Shown piece after piece: positions 9,240 through 16,477 of a stretch of DNA of 33,270 nucleotides. This stretch comes from Alcanivoracaceae bacterium (GTDB taxonomy: Bacteria; Pseudomonadota; Gammaproteobacteria; Xanthomonadales; Marinicellaceae), in assembly GCA_016744455.1 (NCBI GenBank), contig JADGEI010000028.1, positions 1 through 33,270 of the forward strand, in the 5' to 3' direction. A program made the position numbers and the translations under genes. The stretch's first letter is position 1. Every line of letters starts with the position of its first letter. The notes below the pieces were generated by a model, which saw only the letters and a program-made list of their open reading frames with translations, made no database searches and had not been told where the DNA came from.

Positions 9240-9716
9240 TTAATGATTCCAAAAAATATGCACTTCATCATGAGTGGTTGTGATGGTGTAAATGTCTCCG
9301 CTTAGTTCCATCTCCCTGCCCATTTTCTCATAGTCGATGTAAAACGCTAAATGCTGTGGAATCTCTGTTGTGCCTTCTGTGAGCTCTTCGGCATAATCTG
9401 CCAAAGATGAATAACAACCATTATAATTTTCATCTACTGCTTTTCGTGCATCTTCCAAATCACCGCCAAAGTTGTTGAGTAGCTCATCTCCTAGTTTTGG
9501 ATTCTCATCTATAAAACAAGCAACTTCATGAACTGATTGAATACCCTCGTATTCGCTCAATCCGTAACCGTCAAAGCCTTCATAATCATGAATAGCGTAT
9601 TCTTCGGCATCTTCTTCTGGGCTACCTTTCAACATGGCATTAATCCAAACACCGTGTAATTTGCCGTTATTGTAGGCTGATAAATCGGCTACATAAATCC
9701 TAATATCTTCATTCAT
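9240..9716 (-). CDS. ardA: Antirestriction protein ArdA
   Basis: 158 residues, very acidic, as expected for a DNA-mimic protein that occupies the DNA-binding groove of type I restriction-modification enzymes. Family landmarks are RIYVADLSAYNNGKLHGVW at the start, EYAIHDYEGFDGYGLSEYE in domain 2, and a C-terminal part with VDENYNGCYSSLADYAEELT and then AFYIDYEKMGREMELSGD, where ArdA carries its antirestriction motif. ArdA is normally carried on conjugative plasmids, transposons and integrated islands, so its presence points to acquired DNA. A GAGAA ribosome-binding site is about 9 bases upstream of the ATG. It stands alone with an insertion sequence starting 150 bp upstream. The protein appears full length and intact. 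Confidence 0.93.
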   Translation of the reverse strand: MNEDIRIYVADLSAYNNGKLHGVWINAMLKGSPEEDAEEYAIHDYEGFDGYGLSEYEGIQSVHEVACFIDENPKLGDELLNNFGGDLEDARKAVDENYNGCYSSLADYAEELTEGTTEIPQHLAFYIDYEKMGREMELSGDIYTITTTHDEVHIFWNH

Positions 9717-9869
9717 TTTCTTGTTCTCTGACTTATTTTATTATGGCAGTTTAAGGTTTTTAGCGAAACGTTTTGCCTCGCGTATGAAAACCTGCCTGAC
9801 TGGCGAAGTTCGGGGGTACAAACATCAACCTAGGGGGGACCGCCCATTCTGCACAAATGCAGTCATACC

Positions 9870-9888
9870 GTCCACAAAAGTGTGTCTG
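9870..9888 (+). repeat. IS left terminal inverted repeat
   Basis: 19 bases, an exact reverse complement of 11417-11435. The match ends precisely at G9870, which defines the left end of the element. Confidence 0.9.
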
Positions 9889-9957
9889 AAGGTGTAAGCA
9901 CCTCAAGTTGAGTTACAATGTTTTTGCGAGCATTAAAACTTAAAAAAAGGCACTTAC

Positions 9958-11123
9958 ATGAATGAATTTAAATTAAACAAACCACAATTACAAGTAGCAT
10001 TAAACAATTTAGTAGAAGAAAAATCAGGATTAAATACATTAATGGAGTTAACACTTAATGCATTTATGAAAGCAGAGCGTGATCAGTTCTTACCTGAATC
10101 TGTAAACAATAAAGGAAATGGTTACCGAAAAGTCAATGGATTAGGCTTGTGTGAATCACTTACATTACGAATTCCACGAGACAGGCTTGGACATTTTAAA
10201 CCTATGATATTAGCAATAGCCAAAGAAACCAACACACAGTTTGAAGAACTTTGTTTTGAGCTTTACAGCAAAGGATTAACAACTAGAGATATTGAAGATT
10301 TAACTGACAGTATCTATGGAAAAAAGTTATCTAGTTCTAAAATTTCAAACATCAATAAAAGCTTTTATGAAGAAATGAAACGCTTTAGAATGCGCAAGAT
10401 TAATGACCATTATCCCATTATTTATATTGATGCCACGTTCATAAACACAAGGCGTATAGACAGTGTTTCTAAAGAAGTATTTTATGTTGTTTTAGGTGTT
10501 AAAAAGAATACAAAACGTGAAATTTTGGGAATATATAACCAGCCAACAGAATCAGCTAGCAACTGGAAAGATATGTTCAAAGACCTTAAAAAAGAGGCTT
10601 AAAGCAATGTGATCTTATTGTCAGTGATAACTTTAGTGGTATTAACTCAGTTATTGAACTACAGTTTGAAGGAATTAAAATACAACAATGTGTATTACAT
10701 CTTAAACGTAATATCTTAAAAAAAATCAAGATGAAACATCGCAAAGAAATAGCACAAGATCTAAAAGTTGTCTTTGATATGGACAAATCAGATGATACAA
10801 AAGAACAAGCATACAAACGAGCAAAAGAATTTAGTGAAAAATGGTCTAAATTTTACCCTCATCTTGAAAAATTCAACAGTGAAAATAAAATACGATATTA
10901 TTTTACGTACCTAAATTTTGATTTTAAAATCAGAAGAATGATTTATACCACAAATTGGATTGAACGACTGAACAAAGACTTTAAGCGAACCACAAAAATA
11001 CGCAATTCAACGCCATCAGTCAAATCAGTTCTTACACTTCTTAGCAAAGTAGCCATCAATAAGAATGCTGGTCACTACAATTATCCAATTTATAACCTTA
11101 AAGAAGACCCGTTGTTTTTATAA
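9958..11123 (+). pseudogene. IS256-family transposase, frameshifted
   Basis: Frame 1 (9958-10602) gives 214 residues ending DLKKEA. The rest of the enzyme continues in another frame to 11123. Restoring one A in the A6 run at 10588-10593 yields an uninterrupted protein of 388 residues, reading LKKRGLKQCDLIVSDNFSGI across the join, which is exactly the family sequence. DDE-type landmarks are YIDATFI (Asp 158), IVSDNF (about residue 224) and the NWIERLNKDFKRTTKIR helix near 337. An AAGG ribosome-binding site precedes the start. The phase CTT AAA AAA GAG is not the classical A AAA AAG slippery frame, so decay is more likely than programmed frameshifting, though slippage on the A run could restore some product. 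Confidence 0.88.
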
Positions 11124-11416
11124 TCTAAAAATTAGTCGATTCCGAATGGATAAAGTGAGAATTTCTTTCAGCCGTGTGGATAAGCTATTGATAAGTTCTT
11201 AAATATTGTGGCAACAAAGCATTAATTTATAACTTAGCAACAACTTAGCCACACTAAATTACACATTTTATCTACACTGCATCGAATTCTTAATTTTAGG
11301 CACTTGCAAGTTGCCTGCGGCGCGATAAATGTAATTTTTTAAATTTTTGATATAAGAAAATTAAAAAAATATAAAAACTGTGCTTTAATAAAATCTAGTA
11401 GCAAAAACTACTCAGC
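11124..11416. other. Long AT-rich IS tail with DnaA-box-like sequences
   Basis: This non-coding part of the element contains TGTGGATAA at 11175-11183, an exact match to the DnaA-box consensus complement, and a near match TTATCTACA around 11268. The 10-bp palindrome ACTTGCAAGT lies near 11303-11312, within a larger imperfect inverted repeat (AGGC to GCCT). Chance occurrence is possible in AT-rich DNA. Confidence 0.35.
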
Positions 11417-11435
11417 CAGACACACTTTTGTGGAC
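11417..11435 (-). repeat. IS right terminal inverted repeat
   Basis: 19 bases, an exact reverse complement of 9870-9888. A GTG at 11430 inside this repeat opens a frame continuous with the downstream nuclease-like gene. Confidence 0.9.
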
Positions 11436-11450
11436 ACTACCCCAAGAAGA

Positions 11451-11834
11451 ATGACCGCCACCCCTAATGGAGCCCACCAAACCTTAAAAAATACATCCTT
11501 TGAAAGTAGAGTTATCAGTTGGCTTATGCATGACGGATGGCAAGTATTTATCCCTATTCTTGATCATGGGCACCAGACAGACATCTTGATTTCTGATGGG
11601 CTAAATTATTATAGAATCCAAGTCAAAACGGTTGAGGCAACTGGTGAAGACCATATTGTCGAAAATCGTTGGATGAATAGTGATGTTGATGTAGTTATTT
11701 TCTTTGCGCGAAATTCTACGAGGGGTTACATTACACCCGCATTTGAGCAAAGCAAATTAAGCTTTAATTCTAGTGGGCACAAAAGAATTAACCAGACAAG
11801 AAAAGAATTCTTGAAAGCTTTTCATGAATTTTAA
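11451..11834 (+). CDS. Small PD-(D/E)XK endonuclease-like protein
   Basis: From the ATG at 11451 this is 127 residues; the frame stays open to a GTG at 11430 inside the IS repeat. The core HQTLKNTSFESRVISWLM, then HDGWQVFIP, HQTDILISDGLNYYRIQVKT fits PD-(D/E)XK folds of the group I intron endonuclease type (Pfam PDDEXK_5): Glu in the first helix, Asp of TDILI, and QVK with the catalytic Lys. These proteins are about 130-150 residues, so the domain looks complete. The purine-rich AAGAAGA abuts the ATG and is badly spaced as a ribosome-binding site, and the IS right end is only 15 bp away. The native promoter and perhaps the original first codons may have been lost. Possible roles are homing or restriction-type nuclease, or a DNA-repair nuclease. 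Confidence 0.68.
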   Translation: MTATPNGAHQTLKNTSFESRVISWLMHDGWQVFIPILDHGHQTDILISDGLNYYRIQVKTVEATGEDHIVENRWMNSDVDVVIFFARNSTRGYITPAFEQSKLSFNSSGHKRINQTRKEFLKAFHEF

Positions 11835-12003
11835 CATCAGTATTGTTAGGTTGAAATAAGCAATTCTACATTGTAAATACACTCCTTATACCTGATCTTT
11901 GGTTTGGCAAAATAGCAGCCATTCCATATTGTTCTTATTCTCAATATATTTAAATTACCAGATTATGAATTAGAAGTGGGTATATTATTAGATCAAGTGA
12001 TTA

Positions 12004-12039
12004 GATTCCTGCTCTCGCTAAAGCTCGGCTGGAATGACG
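12004..12039. repeat. REP-like palindrome (ATTCC ... GGAATGACG)
   Basis: Imperfect hairpin: GATTCCTGCTCTCGC, short TAAA loop, then GCTCGGCTGGAATGACG. Arms pair through ATTCC/GGAAT and GC-rich inner steps. This is the form of dispersed extragenic palindromes common in proteobacteria. Only this copy was noticed in the window. Confidence 0.55.
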
Positions 12040-12081
12040 GTGTATTTTTATTGTGTGTTTGAGGATTGAGATTAAAGCCTG

Positions 12082-12400
12082 AAAACTTGTTTTTTTGTGC
12101 TTTAGATTGCGTTAGAAATTCTCAAGGTCAATTCTTTTAAAACATGATTTTGTGCTTTATAAATGAATACGTTTTTTGAATTAAGAAAGGTTGTTTTAAA
12201 AAACTTGTTTTTTGTGCTTTAGATTGCGTTAGAAGTTTTCAAGGTCAGTGCTTTAAAAGATGAGTTTGTGCTTTATAAATGAGTGCGTTTTTTGAATTAA
12301 GAAAGGTTGTTTTAAAAAACTTGTTTTTTGTGCTTTAGATTGCGTTAGAAATTCTCAAGATCAATGTTTTAAAAGATGAGTTTGTATTTTATAAATGATT
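12082..12400. repeat. Tandem repeat, 117-bp unit built from two half-units
   Basis: Two full copies (12082-12199 and 12200-12315) and a partial third (12316 to about 12400). Each opens AAAACTTGTTTTTTGTGC and contains GCTTTAGATTGCGTTAGAA. Within each unit the motif TGCTTTA recurs: starts at 12098, 12153, 12215, 12269, 12331, and a variant TATTTTA near 12385, giving alternating spacings of about 55 and 62. The 117-bp unit is therefore itself a diverged duplication of a roughly 58-bp module. It lies just 3' of tRNA-Lys. Confidence 0.9.
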
Positions 12401-12454
12401 CTTATTTAAGTACTGAGATTGTAAACTTATGACGTGATATAAAGTACAAAAAAA

Positions 12455-12530
12455 TGGTGGGCCGTGAAGGATTCGAACCTTCGACCAATGGATTAAAAGT
12501 CCACTGCTCTACCAACTGAGCTAACGGCCC
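12455..12530 (-). tRNA. tRNA-Lys(UUU)
   Basis: 76 bases. The minus strand reads GGGCCGTTAGCTCAGTTGG, an anticodon stem around CTTTTAA (anticodon UUU), the T-arm GGTTCGAATCC and acceptor CGGCCC, discriminator A and an encoded CCA at 12455-12457. The 7-bp acceptor stem GGGCCGT/ACGGCCC is perfect. The position downstream of the pal-cpoB block echoes E. coli, where lysT follows ybgF/cpoB. It has its own promoter (12564-12592). Confidence 0.97.
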
Positions 12531-12563
12531 TTTCGGGTGTTTAATACTTGTTTTGGATTAAGT

Positions 12564-12592
12564 ATTATAGTTATTTCTTGTGAGTTTCACAA
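12564..12592 (-). promoter_or_regulatory. Promoter of tRNA-Lys
   Basis: On the minus strand, TTGTGA (12587-12592), a 17-base spacer and TATAAT (12564-12569), with the mature tRNA 5' end 33 bases after the -10. The -10 is perfect sigma-70 consensus; the -35 matches 4 of 6. Confidence 0.75.
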
Positions 12593-12593
12593 G
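12577..12593. repeat. Perfect inverted repeat over the tRNA-Lys -35 box
   Basis: CTTGTGA GTT TCACAAG, 7-bp arms around 3 bases. It lies between the MOSC gene and tRNA-Lys and covers the -35 element. It could be an operator or a small hairpin in the MOSC transcript; it lacks a T-run for a terminator. Confidence 0.55.
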
Positions 12594-12640
12594 AGGATGC
12601 GAATGATAGGATAAGTTTATCACTATGACAAGTTTTTTTT

Positions 12641-13444
12641 CTATTTTTTTTCGATTATTTCATCTCCACAAGAAATTAACTGTCCATTGATTAAATCTAT
12701 GTTTTTATAGATGAGATTTTGGCCAAATTTTATTTTTTTATCAAACTTTCTAAAAGTGTTGAGTGTGGCTAACATTTTTACCTGGTCTTGCTTACCTGTT
12801 GTTTGGTTGATGCTAGGCATGATACAGCGTGAACATTTTTTGACGGCTTTAAACTCGGTAGTGTTAACAGCTATTGTGTGCCACTTGTCTTCGGTAAATG
12901 CTTGGCAATCATCTATGATGATGTTGGCCCTGAATCGGTTGATGTTTACAGGGTTTTCTAAACGATTATTTAACTCATCTAAGCTTGCTTGAGAGATGAC
13001 CAACAGCGGATAAGCATCGGCAAAGTTAACGTATTGTTTTTTTGGGGCAAAATTAAGGTCAATTTGTCTTTGACTGTCTTCAGGCATATAGACAAGTTGA
13101 CAGTCTGTATTTAGTTTATCTGACAACCATTGGTCGACTTGTGTATCTATGTGCAGTGCCTTTAATGTGTCATTCCATACAGTAACCGATAGTTCTTTTG
13201 TCGATGGATGTGGCACCAGAATACTTGAATTGTTGTGACTAAGAGTTAATTGCTTGTTTGAAATTGCTGTTTTGATTGTAGCCATCTCATGGTGTTGTCT
13301 TTGGGTGATAAACTGACCATCTTTGTCTACTATTAACCAGCGCCGATCATAGAGTAATCCAAATTTGCTTAACTTGGCAGATGTGAGTTTAATTCCTGCT
13401 AAAGATTTAACAGGGTAAATATACAGTTCTGAAATTTTAGTCAT
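12641..13444 (-). CDS. MOSC-domain protein, YcbX/mARC-like molybdoenzyme
   Basis: 267 residues. The N-terminal beta-barrel domain opens ISELYIYPVKSLAGIKL and includes YDRRWLIVDKDGQFITQRQ (residues about 32-50). The MOSC domain follows with FADAYPLLVISQASLDELN, NRFRANIIID and KKCSRCIMPSINQTTG. The Cys of this last motif is the likely molybdenum ligand in the mARC/YcbX group, which reduces N-hydroxylated compounds with a redox partner. E. coli YcbX has an extra C-terminal 2Fe-2S ferredoxin domain; this protein ends after MOSC, so it would need a separate electron donor. It starts 31 bp after queC and may be co-transcribed with it. Confidence 0.87.
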   Translation of the reverse strand: MTKISELYIYPVKSLAGIKLTSAKLSKFGLLYDRRWLIVDKDGQFITQRQHHEMATIKTAISNKQLTLSHNNSSILVPHPSTKELSVTVWNDTLKALHIDTQVDQWLSDKLNTDCQLVYMPEDSQRQIDLNFAPKKQYVNFADAYPLLVISQASLDELNNRLENPVNINRFRANIIIDDCQAFTEDKWHTIAVNTTEFKAVKKCSRCIMPSINQTTGKQDQVKMLATLNTFRKFDKKIKFGQNLIYKNIDLINGQLISCGDEIIEKK

Positions 13445-13475
13445 TTTGTGATTATTATTGTGTTTTACTTATCGC

Positions 13476-14159
13476 TTATTTATATCTTGTTGGGTCTTTT
13501 ACTTCTGCTTGTTCGAAACCAAGTTTACGGTAATAACAGGAATCACAATTGCCACATGCATTTCCAAGTTCGTCAGCCTTGTAACACGAAACGGTTAAGC
13601 CATAATCAACGCCTAATCTTTTGCCCATTTTGATGATTTCAGCTTTAGTCAGATTCAATAATGGTGTGTGAATACTGAATTTTTGACCTTCTACTTGCGC
13701 TTTTGTGGCAAGGTTAGCCATTTTTTCAAAACTTTCGATAAATTCGGGCCGACAATCTGGATAGCCTGAATAATCAACAGCATTTACGCCAATAAACATA
13801 TCATTAGCACCTATGGTTTCGGCATAACCTAATGCAATGCTTAAAAATATTGTATTACGGGCGGGTACATAGGTTATTGGTATGTGATTTTCGTCTTCAA
13901 TGTCATTGTGGTCTGGCACTTTGATGTCATCAGTGAGTGCAGAGCCACCAATAGCGCGTAGATCAATCTTTATGACTTTGTGTGCTTTTGCAATAAAGTG
14001 GGTTGAAACACGTTGTGCAGCCATTAACTCTGAGTTATGGCGTTGTCCGTAGTCAACTGCCATGGTGTAACACTCGTAACCTTCGGCTTTTGCTGCGGCA
14101 AGGCATGTGGTTGAATCGAGTCCACCTGAGAGAAGGACGATACATTTCTTATTGTTCAT
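13476..14159 (-). CDS. queC: 7-cyano-7-deazaguanine synthase QueC
   Basis: 227 residues from the ATG at 14159, which sits at the usual distance from the PP-loop and follows AAAGG; the frame also opens at 14186, overlapping queE by 20 bases. QueC converts 7-carboxy-7-deazaguanine with ATP and ammonia to preQ0 in queuosine synthesis. The PP-loop motif [10 protein letters not shown] lies near the N-terminus, the family stretch [20 protein letters not shown] in the middle, and the C-terminal zinc site has [20 protein letters not shown] (four Cys). It directly follows queE, which makes its substrate. Confidence 0.97.
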   Translation of the reverse strand: MNNKKCIVLLSGGLDSTTCLAAAKAEGYECYTMAVDYGQRHNSELMAAQRVSTHFIAKAHKVIKIDLRAIGGSALTDDIKVPDHNDIEDENHIPITYVPARNTIFLSIALGYAETIGANDMFIGVNAVDYSGYPDCRPEFIESFEKMANLATKAQVEGQKFSIHTPLLNLTKAEIIKMGKRLGVDYGLTVSCYKADELGNACGNCDSCYYRKLGFEQAEVKDPTRYK

Positions 14160-14166
14160 ATGTAAT

Positions 14167-14814
14167 TTATTTACCTTTGGCATCATCCCATAGGATTTTA
14201 TGTAATTGTAATTGAAAGCGAACTAACATTTTATCATCCAGTATCCATTGGGCTAAATTTTCAGGATTTAGCTCACCTGCCACTGGTGAGAAGAGGATTT
14301 CGCACTTATCAGTGAGGTTGTAACGTTTGATGATATCTTGTGCCCAATGAAAATCTCTACGGTCTTTGATAACAAATTTTACTTGGTCTTTAGCATCAAG
14401 GTAATTAATGTTTTCATAAAGATTTTTTTGCTCTTCAGCAGATCCCGGTGCCTTTAAATCCATTACAGTAACAACTTTGTCATTGACACCAGAAATTGAG
14501 ATAGAGCCCGAAGTTTCTAGCGATGCATCATAGCCATTTTCTATCAATTGATCTAATAATTTCAAACAACGTTTTTGTGCTAGTGGCTCGCCTCCAGTTA
14601 CACAAATATAAGGAGTTTTATAGGTTCTAACGGTTTCTAGTATTTCATCAATTTCAAGCCATTTTCCACCTGCAAAGGCATACTCTGTATCACACCAACT
14701 GCATCTTAATGGGCAACCAGTCAGGCGAATAAAAACAGTAGGTAAGCCCACATAAGTTGATTCACCTTGAAGTGAATAAAATATTTCGGATATTTTGAGA
14801 CGGTTATTTTCCAT
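14167..14814 (-). CDS. queE: 7-carboxy-7-deazaguanine synthase QueE
   Basis: 215 residues. This radical SAM enzyme contracts 6-carboxy-tetrahydropterin to 7-carboxy-7-deazaguanine, the step before QueC. Visible are the family start [20 protein letters not shown], the cluster motif [10 protein letters not shown] (Cys at 34, 38 and 41, family CxxxCxxC), the SAM-binding TGGEPL, and the C-terminal LQLHKILW typical of proteobacterial QueE. The gene begins only 12 bp after the cpoB stop and leads directly into queC, so cpoB-queE-queC are probably one transcript, the same order as in Pseudomonas downstream of the tol-pal genes. Confidence 0.96.
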   Translation of the reverse strand: MENNRLKISEIFYSLQGESTYVGLPTVFIRLTGCPLRCSWCDTEYAFAGGKWLEIDEILETVRTYKTPYICVTGGEPLAQKRCLKLLDQLIENGYDASLETSGSISISGVNDKVVTVMDLKAPGSAEEQKNLYENINYLDAKDQVKFVIKDRRDFHWAQDIIKRYNLTDKCEILFSPVAGELNPENLAQWILDDKMLVRFQLQLHKILWDDAKGK

Positions 14815-14826
14815 TAAATTAATCTA

Positions 14827-15624
14827 CTAATGATCGCGTTGCATTTGGTTAAGCCGGTTTTTGGCTAATCGTGCGATGGGTGTGTTGGGGAAACTATTGA
14901 TGACTTTTTTTAGGTTTTCTTCGGCTTGGATGAGGTCATCCATTTCATAGTAGCTGTAACCAATTTTTAACCACGAATCGGCAATTTTTTTACTGTTAGG
15001 GAATTTTGATGTTAATGATTTAAATGCAGCAAGTGCTTGTGGGTATTGACGTTTGACATAATATGACTCGCCTAGCCAGTAATAAGCGTTACTTGTTAAT
15101 TCGTTATTTGGGTATTTTTGGATGAAACCTTCAAATGCACGTGCCGACTCTAAAAATCGTCCTGCACGTAAATGGGCAAAGGCAATATCGTAATCATCTT
15201 GGTCATTTGAAAGTGCTGGTTGTGCTGTCATGGTGTTGGTTGTTACTTCTGCTTTACTGTAATCTTCATCAATTTCGACAGTATCTAGAATAGGGCTTTT
15301 ATGTGTTGTGGTTGATGTCGTTGTGTTTGGTTTTGATTCGAGCTCCCCAAGACGAGAATCTATATCAATATATAATAATTTTTGTTTTTCTTTTAGGTTG
15401 TTGATTTGGTGGTTTTGTTCTTCAATTGTGCCTTTAAGTTGAGCAATTTGTTGCTGAAGTTTTTGCACTTGCATGATGATATCAGCAGAGTTACTGGTAT
15501 TAACTACTTGTTGTTCGATTTTATCTTCAATTATGGTTAGACGATCTTGAATGGAAAGTCTCTTTGCTGCGGTGGCAATTGAAATGGTGCTAAGGCATAA
15601 GATAATTATTGTGATATTTTTCAT
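14827..15624 (-). CDS. cpoB: Cell division coordinator CpoB (YbgF)
   Basis: 265 residues. A signal peptide (cut after TATA, about residue 19) sends it to the periplasm. Residues about 25-100 form a coiled coil rich in Gln, Leu and Glu (the trimerisation region). After a Thr/Ser-rich linker, residues about 140-262 carry three TPR-like repeats (YDIAFAHLRAGRFLESARAF, NAYYWLGESYYVKRQYPQA, SWLKIGYSYYEMDDLIQAEE). CpoB links the Tol-Pal machine to PBP1B during septal peptidoglycan synthesis in E. coli. It lies after pal, but a strong terminator stands between them, so it likely has its own promoter or relies on readthrough. AAGAGA is a plausible ribosome-binding site. Confidence 0.94.
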   Translation of the reverse strand: MKNITIIILCLSTISIATAAKRLSIQDRLTIIEDKIEQQVVNTSNSADIIMQVQKLQQQIAQLKGTIEEQNHQINNLKEKQKLLYIDIDSRLGELESKPNTTTSTTTHKSPILDTVEIDEDYSKAEVTTNTMTAQPALSNDQDDYDIAFAHLRAGRFLESARAFEGFIQKYPNNELTSNAYYWLGESYYVKRQYPQALAAFKSLTSKFPNSKKIADSWLKIGYSYYEMDDLIQAEENLKKVINSFPNTPIARLAKNRLNQMQRDH

Positions 15625-15679
15625 TGGTAAAATCTCTTGGTTTAATAATTTATTTTGACTATCTAACTAGCCTAACTAG

Positions 15680-15707
15680 AAAAAAACCCGACAATTTGTC
15701 GGGTTTT
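15680..15707 (-). terminator. Rho-independent terminator after pal
   Basis: Stem CCCGACA/TGTCGGG (15687-15693 with 15697-15703), loop ATT, extended by flanking A/T pairs. On the minus strand the stem is followed by a run of seven T, so it ends pal transcription; four T also follow on the plus strand. Confidence 0.88.
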
Positions 15708-15750
15708 CAAAATCCATATTATTGGACATATCGTTAGTAAAAAAGTTCGT

Positions 15751-16308
15751 TTATTTAGATGTATAGACGATTCTAACTCGACGGTTTTGTGACCAACATG
15801 AATCATTGTTGCATAAGGAAACAGGTTTTTCTTCACCGAAACTTACCACAGATACCTGTGCTGCTGATGCACCTTGTGCACGCATAAGATTGGCAACTGA
15901 CTCACCACGTTTTTCTCCAAGTGCTAAGTTGTACTCAGGTGTGCCACGTTCATCTGCATGGCCTTCAAGAACCATTTTTGCTGAAGGGTTTTCACGTAAG
16001 TAACGAGCATGAATTGCAATTACATCACGAAATTGACTTTCAACTGTTGCTTGGTCATAAGCAAATAAAATGACGCGTTGTGATAATAAACTTTCTGAAT
16101 TGTTTAAATCATCAGCATCACAGCAAATATCGTAATACGTTCCATTGTTATAGCTGTAGCTTTTTACTGGCTTGGTATCAACATTGTTTTCAACAACTTC
16201 TGGCTTTTCATTAGTTGTAATTACGGGTGGCTTTTTATCTTTTGGCTTACAAGCTACCATTACAGAGCAAAGTAATATTAATACCACTAGTTTATTAATT
16301 AGTTTCAT
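15751..16308 (-). CDS. pal: Peptidoglycan-associated lipoprotein Pal
   Basis: 185 residues. A lipoprotein signal ends VMVAC, with Cys 20 as the acylation site. A Lys/Pro-rich linker follows, then an OmpA-like peptidoglycan-binding domain (about 75-183) with FAYDQATVESQF, VLEGHADERGTPEYNLALGE, KRGESVANLM and VVSFGEEKP. The Asp and Arg of HADERGT bind the diaminopimelate of peptidoglycan. Pal anchors the outer membrane to the wall and works with TolB and CpoB in outer-membrane constriction. TolB, which normally precedes pal, is absent upstream; an unrelated lipoprotein operon is there instead. A GGAG ribosome-binding site lies before the ATG, and terminators flank the gene, making it look monocistronic. 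Confidence 0.96.
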   Translation of the reverse strand: MKLINKLVVLILLCSVMVACKPKDKKPPVITTNEKPEVVENNVDTKPVKSYSYNNGTYYDICCDADDLNNSESLLSQRVILFAYDQATVESQFRDVIAIHARYLRENPSAKMVLEGHADERGTPEYNLALGEKRGESVANLMRAQGASAAQVSVVSFGEEKPVSLCNNDSCWSQNRRVRIVYTSK

Positions 16309-16420
16309 TTATTTTTCTCCAAAGAGTTCTTTATTGTTTCAGGGACGTATTTAACGACATAGTTTACATCAATCTACTTGGGTAAGAAAAGTTTTATTAG
16401 ACAATATTATATTTAACCAC

Positions 16421-16453
16421 AAAAAAGGGCTAACTTTTATATCAGTTAGCCCT
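16421..16453 (-). terminator. Rho-independent terminator after the lipoprotein gene
   Basis: Ten-bp stem AGGGCTAACT/AGTTAGCCCT (16426-16435 with 16444-16453), 8-base loop. On the minus strand it is followed by T6. It closes the qmcA-nfeD-lipoprotein operon. Confidence 0.88.
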
Positions 16454-16477
16454 AATATACACATATGATGTAATAAT

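Larger units (their letters stand above)
9870..11435 (+). mobile_element. IS256-family insertion sequence, probably non-autonomous
   Basis: 1566 bp bounded by perfect 19-bp terminal inverted repeats: GTCCACAAAAGTGTGTCTG at 9870-9888 and its complement at 11417-11435. It holds one IS256-type transposase gene broken by a single-base frameshift. The 8 bases flanking each end (GTCATACC left, ACTACCCC right) are not a clean target-site duplication, so the copy may be old, or its flanks rearranged. Both flanks are richer in G+C than the element. After the transposase there is an unusually long AT-rich tail of about 290 bp before the right repeat. Confidence 0.88.
11835..12454. other. 620-bp non-coding region between nuclease gene and tRNA-Lys
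   Basis: No gene is supported. It contains a REP-like palindrome at 12004-12039 and a nested tandem repeat at 12082-12400 (separate entries). It lies on the 3' side of tRNA-Lys, the side where integrative elements usually insert. No copy of the tRNA 3' end is visible here. Confidence 0.6.

Noticed and set aside
9784-9891. Small frame MKTCLTGEVRG running into the IS left end
   Set aside because: It stops just inside the IS, has no ribosome-binding site, and may be only an open stretch in a GC-rich fragment. Mentioned as a finding on composition, not as a gene.
9862-11443. 8-bp target-site duplication around the IS
   Set aside because: GTCATACC and ACTACCCC share only scattered bases.
12082-12400. 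CRISPR array
   Set aside because: The unit is about 117 bp and contiguous, without short direct repeats separated by unique spacers, and no cas genes are present.
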